Positions 44,711-53,566 of a stretch of 64,000 nt of DNA are shown here, piece by piece. The DNA is taken from positions 62,001 to 126,000 of the forward strand of contig NZ_KB902193.1 of assembly GCF_000379425.1 (NCBI RefSeq). Reading direction: 5' to 3'. The notes below the pieces were generated by a model, which was not told the origin of the DNA, ran no database searches, and was given only the letters and a program-made list of their open reading frames with translations. This DNA is from Corynebacterium lubricantis DSM 45231. GTDB lineage: Bacteria; Actinomycetota; Actinomycetes; Mycobacteriales; Mycobacteriaceae. Made by a program: the position numbers and the translations under genes. Numbering within the stretch: the stretch's first letter is position 1; each line of letters begins with the position of its first letter.

Positions 44711-45277
44711 CTAACGCTTAGTCCTGAGGTTAAAACGCATCTCAGTAAATTGTCCCACTTCGCGGATCTGCGGGGCACCCAATTGGCCTGATTCAATGCG
44801 GCGGGGGAGGGTCGGCTTCCCGGCGGGGAGAAAGACCGGTGCCACGGTCAGGATGATCTCGTCGAGGGCGCCAGCATCGTAGAACTGACCAGCAAGGTCA
44901 CCGCCTCCCATGACCCACACGTTGGTACCTGCAGGGGTCGAAGCAGAGATGTCAGAAAGTGCGTCTGCCACTGAAGAATTGATCACACGGATATTTGTTC
45001 CTTGCGGAAGTGGCAGGTCACGGCTGGAGAACACCCAGGTGGGGCGATCCCCGTAGGCGGCAGTCCAGGCCGAAGGGGCGTCGATAAGCTTCATCTCTTT
45101 TAAGAGCCATTCGTAGGTGGTCGAGCCCATGACAATCGCACCAACGTTGGCAAAGAAACTGTCACTATCAGCTTCGGCATCGGCCGCGCCGGGGACGTCG
45201 AAAAGCCATTGCAGAGAGTTGTTCTCGTCGGCAATGAATCCATTGAGCGTGGTCGCAGTGTTGTAGATGACTGTCAT
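44711..45277 (-). CDS. Dihydrofolate-reductase-like (RibD C-terminal domain) protein
   Basis: A 188-residue protein of the RibD_C/DHFR-like family, starting YNTATTLNGFIAD and carrying VMGSTTYEWLL, PTWVFSSRDLP and VWVMGGGDLAGQFYDAGALDEIIL. Such stand-alone proteins probably reduce a small substrate with NADPH; the substrate is unknown. It is divergent from the VOC protein gene, 43 bp apart. Confidence 0.85.
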   Translation of the reverse strand: MTVIYNTATTLNGFIADENNSLQWLFDVPGAADAEADSDSFFANVGAIVMGSTTYEWLLKEMKLIDAPSAWTAAYGDRPTWVFSSRDLPLPQGTNIRVINSSVADALSDISASTPAGTNVWVMGGGDLAGQFYDAGALDEIILTVAPVFLPAGKPTLPRRIESGQLGAPQIREVGQFTEMRFNLRTKR

Positions 45278-45320
45278 TTTCCCAACGGTACCGATTCCGA
45301 GATCTACTTACGATGGGGCC

Positions 45321-45749
45321 ATGGGAATCAAGAGACTAGATAATGTTGCCATCGTCGTTGATGATTTGAACGAGGCGGTGGAGTTCTTCCAGGCGCTCGG
45401 CATGAGGCTGGACGGCCGTGCCGACATCGAGGGGGACTTTGCCGACGAGGCCGTGGGCCTGGAAGGTATTCGCAGCTCGATTGCGGTGCTGGAAACCCCC
45501 GACGGTCACAGCCGTGTCGAGCTGACCACCTACCTGAACCCACCACAGATCGAAACTGCACCCATGGCACAAAACGCGCTGGGGATGCACCGGATCATGT
45601 TCGCCGTGGACTCCATTGAGGAGACTTTGGCGGCGGTCGACGGCGAACCCCTGGGAAGCATCGCCAACTACGAAAACACGTACCTGCTGTGTTACCTGCG
45701 CGGGCCCTCAGGGATCATCGTTGCGCTGGCGGAGGAGATCGGGAAGTAG
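45321..45749 (+). CDS. VOC-family (glyoxalase/dioxygenase-like) protein
   Basis: A 142-residue vicinal-oxygen-chelate protein with paired beta-alpha-beta-beta-beta modules (start KRLDNVAIVVDDLNEAVEFFQALGM; the second module has HRIMFAVDSIEETLA). Metal ligands of glyoxalase I are only partly matched, so the activity is open. The start at 45321 (MGIKRLD) has GGGG upstream; an 18-residue longer frame lacks support. Confidence 0.82.
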   Translation: MGIKRLDNVAIVVDDLNEAVEFFQALGMRLDGRADIEGDFADEAVGLEGIRSSIAVLETPDGHSRVELTTYLNPPQIETAPMAQNALGMHRIMFAVDSIEETLAAVDGEPLGSIANYENTYLLCYLRGPSGIIVALAEEIGK

Positions 45750-45795
45750 GCTCTCACCAACGATCTGCTAAGTCTGTGAAAGTGCATTTATAGGG

Positions 45796-45842
45796 GGTAG
45801 GCAGGGGCTTTCGTCGATTGGCAAAGATCAATCGTGCCTACC
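45796..45842 (+). ncRNA. Nested inverted repeats upstream of P450-2
   Basis: GGTAGGCA pairs with TGCCTACC and, inside, CGATTG pairs with CAATCG around an 8-nt loop; 11 bases bulge on the 5' side. It lies 47 bp after the VOC stop and about 195 bp before P450-2. It could end VOC transcripts or be a structured leader. No known RNA family was recognised. Confidence 0.3.
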
Positions 45843-45918
45843 TGCACGTTCCTTTAAAAGGTCTATTCCTTAAGGGGGTAGTTGTTGTATCTTTATAGGT
45901 CGCATCAAATTCATTTTC

Positions 45919-45941
45919 CTAGACAGGTGTCAATCGTCTAG
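45919..45941. promoter_or_regulatory. Candidate operator for P450-2
   Basis: CTAGAC-N11-GTCTAG, a perfect inverted repeat about 100 bp before the P450-2 start and a candidate site for the TetR-type protein at 48708. Confidence 0.5.
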
Positions 45942-46036
45942 ACCATAGTGGTGTCTCACACACTTATTCCCGGCGGTGCCATAAGCCACGACGCAGGACG
46001 CGCGGGATGCGGAACACTATGTGAAAGGTCAATGAG

Positions 46037-48445
46037 ATGACGACGACTCTCGCCGACATGATCAATCAGGTCAACAATGCCGATAAGTTCACCGACCTCG
46101 GTGCAACTGAGACCAAATGCCCGTACCTCAACGGTGAGATGGATGATCTCAGTCGCGACGAAGCCCTGGAAATCTTCGGGGAGCCCGGTCAGGGCGCGGA
46201 CAAGGACTTCGATGCGCTCGGGCAAGAATTTATCGACGACCCGTGGAAGCACACCGAATGGGCATTCAATAACCAGCCGGTGTTTTACTCCCACAAGCTG
46301 GGCTACTGGGTGGTCACGCGCTACGAAGACTGCCTGGCCATTTTCAAGGACACGGACAACTACTCGGCGCACACAGCCCTGGAGAAGGTCGTTCCGCTGA
46401 CCGACGACGCCAAGTCCATCCTGAACGATTACGGTTACGACTTCCGCGACACCATTGTCAACACCGATGAGCCGATCCACAACAATCGTCGTCGCGCGCT
46501 GGAAAAGCCCTTCAACGTCGATGAGCTGCGCAAGCTTGAGCCGATGGTGCGCGAAACTGTTGATTCCTACATCGACAAGTTCATCAATGACGGCGAAGCG
46601 GACATCTTCAAGCAACTGCTGCACATCTCGCCTTTGACCGTGGCACTGAAGTTCATGGGCGTGCCAACCGAGGACATGGACAAGATCCACGAGTACTCCA
46701 TGGCACACGCCACCACGACCTGGGGCAAGCCAACCCCGGAGTCGATGAACGATGTTGCCGAGACCAACGGCAAGTTCTGGCAGCACTCCCAGCGCGTGCT
46801 GAACAAGCTGATGGCCCAGGAGGAGGTAGAACCGCAAGCCGGCTGGGTGCCTCACTCTATTCGTGCGCACCGCGAGGACCCTGAAGCAGTTCCGATGTAC
46901 TACCTGCGCTCCAAGACCATGTCGGCTGTGACCGCGGCGCACGACACCACCGCAAACTCGGTGTCCAACCTGCTCATTTTCATGCTCACCGAGCGCCCAG
47001 ATATCTGGAACCTGCTGAAGGACAGGCCGGAGCTGATCCCCAATGCGATCGAGGAATCCTTCCGCCTCAACGGTGGCTCCCACGCGTGGCGCCGCCGCAC
47101 CCTCAATGAGGTGCAGGTTCGCGGCATCACCATTCCGGCCGGCGAGCGCGTTCTCATGGTCACGTCCGCAGCGAACCGTGACCCAGAGATGTTCCCGGAC
47201 CCACACACTTTCGATCTCTACCGTGACAACGTAACCAAGCACCTGCTCTTCGGCTACGGCATGCACCAGTGCATGGGACGCAACCTGGCGCGTCTACAAA
47301 TCCAGGTACTGCTCCAACAATTGCTCAAGCGCCTTCCACACCTCGAGCTGGTCCCGGACCAGGATTACGGGCGTCTGCCATCGGTGTCCTTCCGCGGCCC
47401 TCAAACCATCAAGGTCACCTGGGATGCAGCACAGAACCCGGAGAACTTCGGCCCGATCTCCAGCGAGAATCCCGAGATCATCTACAACGGACCCTCCCGC
47501 TCGCTGCGCACACGCACGATGGAAGTCACGGAGGTCACAGAGGTTACCGACAAGATCCGACGCTTCACCCTGACGCCGACCGACGGAGCAAAGCTGCCAC
47601 GTGCTTTTTCCGGTGCACACATCGAGATCAACGCCGGAGGCCTCAACCGCCAGTACTCGCTCGTCCACGCCACTCCAGACTTCTGGGAGATTGCGGTGCA
47701 GCGTGAAGACGATTCCCGCGGCGGCTCCCAGTGGCTGCACGACAACGTTCAGGTTGGTTCCATCGTTGAGGTTCGGGGCCCACGCAACAACTTTCGGTTC
47801 TCCACCGATGCAAAAAAGCTGATCCTGGTCGGCGCCGGTATCGGCATCACACCAATGCTGGCCATGGCTGACGAGGCTAAGTCCGAGGGGATCGATTACG
47901 AGCTGCACTACTCCGGCTCCTCGCGCACCAAGATGAGCTACCTTGACGACGTTGTGCGCGACCACGGTGCCAACGCCACCTTGTACATCTCCGACGAAGA
48001 CACCCGCATGGACATCGGCCAGTTTGCCGATCGCTATGAAGAAGGCATCCAACTCATGACTTGCGGCCCAGACCGCTTTACTTCCGAGGTACTCGAAGTA
48101 ACGAAGCTGTGGCCGGAAGATACCGTTCGTCGTGAATCGTTCACCGCAACCACGCTGCTGGACCCTGACCAGAACGAAGAATTCACCGTGGAGCTCAATT
48201 CCACCGGCGTGGAATACCAGGTGCCGGCGAACATGACCTTGCTGGAAACTCTGGAGAATGCCGGCGTGGAACTTTACGCGGAGTGCCGTGAGGGCATCTG
48301 CGGCACCTGTGAGGTGGGCATTGTCTCTGGCGAAGCAGAGCACCTCGACCAAGTTCTAACTTCCAAGGAAAAGAATGCCAACAACTCCATCATGACCTGC
48401 GTTTCGCGCGGCTGCGGCAGCAAAAAGCTCGTGCTGGATATTTAA
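46037..48445 (+). CDS. Self-sufficient P450-reductase-ferredoxin fusion (P450-2)
   Basis: An 802-residue fusion with the same order as P450-1. The P450 has I-helix residues AAHDTTAN (300-307), E340-x2-R343 and heme ligand C412 in FGYGMHQCMG. The reductase follows at about 490-700 (RQYSL, GAGIGITPM, CGPDR) and the ferredoxin has C750, C755, C758 and C788. The first I-helix glycine is alanine. Its N-terminus is about 45 residues longer than that of P450-1, and the two P450 domains are only distantly alike, so substrates probably differ. It heads an operon with a 75-residue unknown protein and a TetR gene. Confidence 0.92.
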   Translation: MTTTLADMINQVNNADKFTDLGATETKCPYLNGEMDDLSRDEALEIFGEPGQGADKDFDALGQEFIDDPWKHTEWAFNNQPVFYSHKLGYWVVTRYEDCLAIFKDTDNYSAHTALEKVVPLTDDAKSILNDYGYDFRDTIVNTDEPIHNNRRRALEKPFNVDELRKLEPMVRETVDSYIDKFINDGEADIFKQLLHISPLTVALKFMGVPTEDMDKIHEYSMAHATTTWGKPTPESMNDVAETNGKFWQHSQRVLNKLMAQEEVEPQAGWVPHSIRAHREDPEAVPMYYLRSKTMSAVTAAHDTTANSVSNLLIFMLTERPDIWNLLKDRPELIPNAIEESFRLNGGSHAWRRRTLNEVQVRGITIPAGERVLMVTSAANRDPEMFPDPHTFDLYRDNVTKHLLFGYGMHQCMGRNLARLQIQVLLQQLLKRLPHLELVPDQDYGRLPSVSFRGPQTIKVTWDAAQNPENFGPISSENPEIIYNGPSRSLRTRTMEVTEVTEVTDKIRRFTLTPTDGAKLPRAFSGAHIEINAGGLNRQYSLVHATPDFWEIAVQREDDSRGGSQWLHDNVQVGSIVEVRGPRNNFRFSTDAKKLILVGAGIGITPMLAMADEAKSEGIDYELHYSGSSRTKMSYLDDVVRDHGANATLYISDEDTRMDIGQFADRYEEGIQLMTCGPDRFTSEVLEVTKLWPEDTVRRESFTATTLLDPDQNEEFTVELNSTGVEYQVPANMTLLETLENAGVELYAECREGICGTCEVGIVSGEAEHLDQVLTSKEKNANNSIMTCVSRGCGSKKLVLDI

Positions 48446-48463
48446 GCAAAAAGGAGAAACACC

Positions 48464-48691
48464 ATGGCACACGTTGATATGTGGGACATTTTCAAAGACG
48501 TCCCCGATGCTGCGCTGGCAAAGCATTTCCGGAACTATCTGGGTGAGGGCGAGAACGCTTCCTTGATCGCAGACCAATCAGATGCGGAAATCGCAGAATT
48601 GCTCCGGACCGCATCGACCGGGGCTGAGGATGATTTCGCCGTAACCAAGATCTTTGATTACGCGCTGAAGTTCGTCCACCATAATGGCTAG
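48464..48691 (+). CDS. Small 75-residue protein of unknown function in the P450-2 operon
   Basis: An acidic, helical small protein (MAHVDMWDIFKDVPDAALAK at the start, IFDYALKFVHHNG at the end). There are no cysteines, no signal peptide and no membrane segment. It has an excellent ribosome site (AAGGAG, 7 nt) and lies 18 bp after P450-2 and 16 bp before the TetR gene, so it is certainly expressed with them. It might be a P450 partner or stability factor; I recognise no family. Confidence 0.75.
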   Translation: MAHVDMWDIFKDVPDAALAKHFRNYLGEGENASLIADQSDAEIAELLRTASTGAEDDFAVTKIFDYALKFVHHNG

Positions 48692-48707
48692 GCCATAATG
48701 GTGAGGT

Positions 48708-49268
48708 ATGAATCAAAAAGAGCGGCAATCGGCGGAAACGAAGCAGAAATTCGTCGATGCCGCCTTTGAGCTCTTCGAGGAAAACGGCTACGCCGAAACC
48801 TCGATGAACGCCATCGCCCAGCGAGCTGGCTTCAGTCGCGCCAACCTCTACCTGCACTTTTCCAAAAAGTCAGATATTGTGCGGGTGCGGATGAAAAAGA
48901 TCGAAGTCGACATCTATCTCCCCTTTGCAGAGCTCTTCGCCGTTCGCGCCCACGACGAAACCACAGTGCGCGAATGGCTGGAGCATATGCGGGAGATGTG
49001 GAGCCAATTCAAGGTGGAGTTTCACGCCATGGAGCAGGCCATGTCCACCGACGAGCAGGTGGCCAGCGAATGGTTGGATATGATCAGGCGCATTGCACGA
49101 CAGTTGCCTGGGCTTAGCGACGACACCCAGCGCTACCAGGACTTCATCGCCCTATTGATGGGCCTCGACCGCAATTTTTACTTCCTTTACGTCCGCAACA
49201 ATCTGCTGCATGAGGAGTATGTGCTGCAGGCTCTGACCCGTCAATGGCTCACTCTGTTTCGGCGCTAA
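48708..49268 (+). CDS. TetR-family regulator in the P450-2 operon
   Basis: A 186-residue TetR protein (AETSMNAIAQRAGFSRANLYLHFSKKSD) related along its whole length to the regulator at 44119. GAGG lies just before the ATG, within a nine-base sequence (CCATAATGG) that occurs twice here. Being cotranscribed with P450-2, it probably autoregulates the operon. Confidence 0.87.
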   Translation: MNQKERQSAETKQKFVDAAFELFEENGYAETSMNAIAQRAGFSRANLYLHFSKKSDIVRVRMKKIEVDIYLPFAELFAVRAHDETTVREWLEHMREMWSQFKVEFHAMEQAMSTDEQVASEWLDMIRRIARQLPGLSDDTQRYQDFIALLMGLDRNFYFLYVRNNLLHEEYVLQALTRQWLTLFRR

Positions 49269-49279
49269 AACTGACAGCG

Positions 49280-50599
49280 CTAGCCCTCCGCACCAACAAA
49301 CCGAGTGACCAGGCTGTAGTAAGCCTTCGCCGTCAGCTCGACATCCTCAACGTGCACATACTCGTCGTGAGAGTGGAGCTGCTCCAAGACCTCGCTGAAC
49401 TGGCGCTCCTTGGCATGCAGCGCAAACCCGTAGCCCACGCCACCAAGGCGGCGGGCAAAGCGCAGATCGGAGCCGCCCGCCGAGATAGTAGGAACCACGG
49501 CGGCGCCGGGGAAGAACTCCTGATAGGTCTCGGCAATGGCCTCGAAGAGCGGGCCCTCGGTCGGCGACAGCGTCGCATCTTCCGTAATCAGGTGCTCAAT
49601 TTCGACCTCACTGGCCAGCTCGCCCAGTGCATCGCGAAGCAACTCGTCGATCTCTTCCTGGGTCTGACCAGGAAGGGGGCGGATATCTAGTTCGATCCAC
49701 GCGTGCGACGGCAGCACATTGATGGCACCGCCCGCGCGCAGCACAGTGGGCGCAACCGTCAGGTGGCTCATGGCGTGCGAATAGCGTGCGAGATCGCCCA
49801 AGGCCTCGTAGTTGTCACCCGAGAGCAGTTGCTTTTCGGTCTCAGGGTCGAACTTGAAGGCGCGAACGTAGCCCTCCCACAGCGAGTCGGACTTCACGGT
49901 GGGCTCAAGCGCCGCTAATCGACGAGCGACTTCTGCAATCTTGGCCACCGTCAAATCGCGGTTATACGGGGTTGACCCGTGGCCAGGCTCGCCGTGAACG
50001 TGGATCCGGCGCTGTGCCGCGCCCTTTTCGCCCACGACCACAACAAGCGCGTCGGAGCCGTCACGCACCGGCAGATGCGAGCCACCGGTTTCTGAGAGGC
50101 AGTTCTTCCAGGAAATAGCCTCTGGTTCGTTCTGTGACAACCATCCGGCTCCCAGGCCTCCGCGCGCTTCTTCGTCGGCAAGCCCAACGAACGTCAGCGT
50201 GCCCTTCGGCTTCATGCCTGCGACCTCGCGGGTCACGGCCGCCATCGCCGCGGTGATGAAGAGCATGTCGGTTGCGCCACGGCCGTAGATCTTGCCGTCG
50301 ACGATGTCCGCGCGGAACGGGTCCTGGGTCCACTTGGGTTCGTCGACTGGCACGACGTCGGTGTGGCCGAGCAGGGTGAGCGGCTCGGCATCCGGGTCGC
50401 TTCCTTCGACGGTGAAGGCGATGGAGACGCGTCCGGGTTGAGGCTCGAAGCGCTGGATGGAGACATCGGTGTTCGCGAAGAACTTTTCCAGCGTCTCTGC
50501 GGTGCGGTACTCGGAACCGGAACTGCCGGTGAGATCGTTAACGCAGGCGTTTCTGATGAGTTCCTGCAGTAGCTCGATAGTCGTATCAGTCAATGACAT
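49280..50599 (-). CDS. M20-family metallopeptidase/amidohydrolase
   Basis: A 439-residue M20/M25/M40-family hydrolase with GHTDVVPV and GRGATDM metal motifs, catalytic glutamate in DEEARGG, and a final metal histidine in LHSHDEYVHVE. The dimerisation domain lies at about 190-300. It should cleave dipeptides, acyl amino acids or similar amides. The start at 50599 (MSLTDTT) fits the family; a longer frame to 50668 does not. Confidence 0.88.
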   Translation of the reverse strand: MSLTDTTIELLQELIRNACVNDLTGSSGSEYRTAETLEKFFANTDVSIQRFEPQPGRVSIAFTVEGSDPDAEPLTLLGHTDVVPVDEPKWTQDPFRADIVDGKIYGRGATDMLFITAAMAAVTREVAGMKPKGTLTFVGLADEEARGGLGAGWLSQNEPEAISWKNCLSETGGSHLPVRDGSDALVVVVGEKGAAQRRIHVHGEPGHGSTPYNRDLTVAKIAEVARRLAALEPTVKSDSLWEGYVRAFKFDPETEKQLLSGDNYEALGDLARYSHAMSHLTVAPTVLRAGGAINVLPSHAWIELDIRPLPGQTQEEIDELLRDALGELASEVEIEHLITEDATLSPTEGPLFEAIAETYQEFFPGAAVVPTISAGGSDLRFARRLGGVGYGFALHAKERQFSEVLEQLHSHDEYVHVEDVELTAKAYYSLVTRFVGAEG

Positions 50600-50621
50600 G
50601 GCTATCAGCGTACTCGTACCG

Positions 50622-51428
50622 CTAAAGGTCGAGTAGGTCCACGAGTTCGGTGAGCGCGTCCTGGGCATCTTCCTGAGATCCAGTTAGGGATTCGGCGGCG
50701 ATCGCAATGCCGTATTGTTCACCGTCGATCTCGATGTAGCCGAACTGGCGCGAATGGAAAGTGCCTTCGTCAGTATCTGACCAGCCTCCCTTGAACACCG
50801 CGTTGTCGATTTCGCCCAGCCCCCAGCGCTGTTCGTCGATCACGTTGCTCATTCCCTCGATGACAGGATTATCGGCATCGAGCTCAGTCAGCGTGTAGCC
50901 AAAGTGTGCCTGGGCAGGAACAGACCACTCAGTCATGCCGTAGGCCGAAGCAATCTTGATGGTCGTTCCGCTTTCCGCGACGATATCTTCGACTTGTTCC
51001 TGAGCTTCGCTTTCAGACCCCAGGCATTGCCACAGCGCATAGGCAGCATCATTGTCGGACCACTCGAGGGAGGCAGCAATCAGCTCGTCGCGACGCTCAT
51101 CGCTATAAGAACAATTTTCCAGAGAGGCCAGAGCGATGGGGACCTTGATCGTCGACCAAACAGGCATTGTTGCCTTCGAACCGAAGGACATCTGCTGCTC
51201 GGGTGAGTACATGGCAATGGCAATGCGGGAGTCCAAGTCCTCCTCGTTTTTCGCAATCTCTTCCTTGAAGGCGTCGGAATCGACCACTTCGATAGGTGCC
51301 GAGGCCGTCGCAGGGGACACCAAAGCGTTGTCACGGTAACCATCGATGGTTCGCGGACTTGAGATGCAGGAAGTTAGAAGTAGCGCTGATGCGAGAGTGG
51401 CCGCAGCTGCGCCCTTGCGAAGAGTCAC
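50622..51428 (-). CDS. Class-A-beta-lactamase-like serine hydrolase lipoprotein
   Basis: A 268-residue exported lipoprotein (lipobox LTSC, Cys21) with class A beta-lactamase-type motifs: S92-T-I-K95, S124-D-N126 and a late KGG in place of KTG. No catalytic Glu166 motif is obvious, so it may be a peptidase-like relative rather than a true beta-lactamase. The start is GTG with no Shine-Dalgarno site. CATAAT lies about 8 bp upstream, which suggests a leaderless mRNA. Confidence 0.75.
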   Translation of the reverse strand: MTLRKGAAAATLASALLLTSCISSPRTIDGYRDNALVSPATASAPIEVVDSDAFKEEIAKNEEDLDSRIAIAMYSPEQQMSFGSKATMPVWSTIKVPIALASLENCSYSDERRDELIAASLEWSDNDAAYALWQCLGSESEAQEQVEDIVAESGTTIKIASAYGMTEWSVPAQAHFGYTLTELDADNPVIEGMSNVIDEQRWGLGEIDNAVFKGGWSDTDEGTFHSRQFGYIEIDGEQYGIAIAAESLTGSQEDAQDALTELVDLLDL

Positions 51429-51439
51429 AAGGAGGTATT

Positions 51440-51487
51440 ATGCCACTGGTTCGCTGGCATGCAGACTTAGGTGGATATGTCACATAA
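51440..51487 (+). CDS. Possible 15-codon small ORF
   Basis: AAGGAGG lies 5 nt before an ATG that opens a 15-codon frame ending in TAA. The ribosome site is near perfect, but the frame is very short, lies in the gap between two minus-strand genes, and no plus-strand gene follows. It may be chance. Confidence 0.2.
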   Translation: MPLVRWHADLGGYVT

Positions 51488-51513
51488 CTTTCTGCGGTGC
51501 AACTATTAATTGA

Positions 51514-52551
51514 TTATATGTCTGAAGGGCTCTCTCCAGACTCCTGTGCGCGCCACTGGCGGAGCAACTCGTGTCCGTCACGGCCACTAATCGTTGGAGT
51601 GTTGGGATAATGCTCGGGCTGCGACAGTGCCGAGGTCGTGCCGTGAGAGAGCACGTGTTCCTGGGGACTGAGTCGACGGATTGCCACCTGTTTAATTCGG
51701 TCGGGATGCTCAAAAATCGCCTCGCCGTAGATCAAAGGATCGTGCTGACCATCGTCGCCGATCAGAATCCAATTAATCTCCGGAAATTCGATGAATAAGT
51801 TCCTGATCTGCACTTTCTTATGCTCTTGGCCGGAGCGAAATAGACCAGTCGGGGTAGGGCCCCAATCGGTGAGTAGCAACGGGCCACGAGGCAAGTGGTG
51901 TTTCTCAATGAAGCTGACCAAGGTGTCGTACGTATTCCATGCACCAGTGGAGATATAGAACACTGGTGCATTGGGGTCATCTTCTAGCAGGGCGGCATAA
52001 AACTCGTCCATGCCCGGGATGGGTTGGCGAGTATTGGTCTTTTTCACCCATGAGTTCCACGCCGCGAGTGCAGCTCGGGGAAGCATGGTCACGATGATGG
52101 TGTCGTCGATATCAGAGATCAGACCCACCTTGGTGTGGTCCGCAATGATGTGTACGGGTGCGGTGACTGGTTCCTGGTCAGGAAAAGCGCCATTACCCAC
52201 AACCGAAATCTCCGCCTCGTGCCACCCTGGCTCCAAATTATGTCCCGCAAGCAGAACATCGATGTAGCCATTGGCATTAGTTTTCGAGTGTACTTCGGCA
52301 TCTCCGAGACGCACTAGAACGTCGATCCCGGGGACCTGGGTGGTGAAAAACTGCCGATAACCGCGCATGACCAGCGTCTGAGGTTCGGTGTGCTGCGCCA
52401 TCAGAACGCGGCCCAAGACGTGAGCGCGTTGCGACGAGCCATAACCCGTGTAGCCCGTCGCCTCCGGGACCCACCCTTGTTCAGACTTCTTGCGCATACC
52501 GCGGCGATTGGCTCGGGTTTCAATTCCTCGAACAACATCGGCAATTCCCAT
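51514..52551 (-). CDS. App1-type phosphatidate phosphatase-like protein (DUF2183)
   Basis: A 345-residue protein with a beta-rich N-terminal part and an App1-type HAD-like domain carrying D147-I-D-D-T151, then STGAWNTYD, LLLTDWGP and IGDDGQHD. Yeast App1 dephosphorylates phosphatidate; bacterial relatives are uncharacterised. No clear ribosome site precedes the ATG. It lies 61 bp downstream of the lipase-like gene on the same strand, so both may act in lipid turnover. Confidence 0.85.
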   Translation of the reverse strand: MGIADVVRGIETRANRRGMRKKSEQGWVPEATGYTGYGSSQRAHVLGRVLMAQHTEPQTLVMRGYRQFFTTQVPGIDVLVRLGDAEVHSKTNANGYIDVLLAGHNLEPGWHEAEISVVGNGAFPDQEPVTAPVHIIADHTKVGLISDIDDTIIVTMLPRAALAAWNSWVKKTNTRQPIPGMDEFYAALLEDDPNAPVFYISTGAWNTYDTLVSFIEKHHLPRGPLLLTDWGPTPTGLFRSGQEHKKVQIRNLFIEFPEINWILIGDDGQHDPLIYGEAIFEHPDRIKQVAIRRLSPQEHVLSHGTTSALSQPEHYPNTPTISGRDGHELLRQWRAQESGESPSDI

Positions 52552-52612
52552 GCCACGAAATTCTACTGGGAAACCCGACTAGAAGCCGACTAGAAGCCGG
52601 CTGGAAGAAAGA

Positions 52613-53527
52613 TTATTTAATTCCGCGAAGGGTGGCACGCACAAGCCGAATTGTATGCTCGCTTTCCGGCATCTCGTCGTGCAATACCTGCCCCTTGGGC
52701 TCTAAGTCCTGAATCCAAATATTGCGGACCTGGCCGTCGATGTTCGAGTTCAGAAAGCACGACTCGGGTGGCTGGACAATGGCGTCCGAGCGCGTGGCAA
52801 TGCAGGTATAGCTCACGCCTGGTTCCACGTCGCCTCCCTCGTTGGTTTTGCGCAGAAAGTCGGACCCGGCAATCTGCTGGAATGCGGCCGCGCCAAGGGC
52901 ACGGTCGATCAGCGTGTGCATCGTCTTCTCTGCGGTTTTCGTGGTGACCAGGGGACTGGCGATGCCACCAAAGGTGGTGCCGTGGTTGGGAGAGGACAGG
53001 CAGATGAGGTGACGGGTCTTTTCCGCACCGCCAAGGTGGCGCATCCAATAACGCAGCAACAGCCCACCTTGAGAATGTCCCACCAGGATCGCCTTGGCCG
53101 CTTTCGTATGTGCCAGTACACCAGAGATATAGGCATCGACTTCGGTGGCAGAATCCTCGATCAAACGGGTGCCGTGGTTGCCAAAGTTGAGGGCATAGAC
53201 TTCCCAACCGTCTTCGCGCAGGTTCTCGGACAGCGATTGCCAGACATCACGGTCTGATCCTGTGCCGTGGACCAAGATCACGGGGTAATCGCGGGTACCT
53301 GGGCGGTAATCGTCCTCAAAGTAACGGCGCCCGCGCACCTTCGGCACGAAGGGGAGGTTCTTGTCGGATTTCAGGTGAATATCCAACGACGCCATGGCTT
53401 CGGCTACGTCGTCGGGGATCTTATCCACTGTGACATTTTTGGCATGCTCAACCAAGTTGTCGGGTAGGTCTTTGGCGTCTACCCGCCAGATTTTTGCTAA
53501 TTGATCGCGAAATGACGAGACTTCCAT
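52613..53527 (-). CDS. Alpha/beta-hydrolase, class 2 lipase-like
   Basis: A 304-residue alpha/beta-hydrolase with oxyanion HGTGS (87-91) and nucleophile S152 in GHSQGG, similar to EstA/LipA-type triacylglycerol lipases, but with no signal peptide. An N-terminal extension of about 65 residues precedes the fold. The start at 53527 (MEVSSF) is chosen because a longer frame would overlap the divergent AMP nucleosidase gene. Confidence 0.82.
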   Translation of the reverse strand: MEVSSFRDQLAKIWRVDAKDLPDNLVEHAKNVTVDKIPDDVAEAMASLDIHLKSDKNLPFVPKVRGRRYFEDDYRPGTRDYPVILVHGTGSDRDVWQSLSENLREDGWEVYALNFGNHGTRLIEDSATEVDAYISGVLAHTKAAKAILVGHSQGGLLLRYWMRHLGGAEKTRHLICLSSPNHGTTFGGIASPLVTTKTAEKTMHTLIDRALGAAAFQQIAGSDFLRKTNEGGDVEPGVSYTCIATRSDAIVQPPESCFLNSNIDGQVRNIWIQDLEPKGQVLHDEMPESEHTIRLVRATLRGIK

Positions 53528-53566
53528 TGCGCACGATAGTACTAAAAAATCGCTAGGGTGAGCACT

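Noticed and set aside
45956..47266. 436-codon minus-strand frame opposite P450-2
   Set aside because: It is antisense to a clear P450 with all motifs and covers its promoter; no family pattern or ribosome site.
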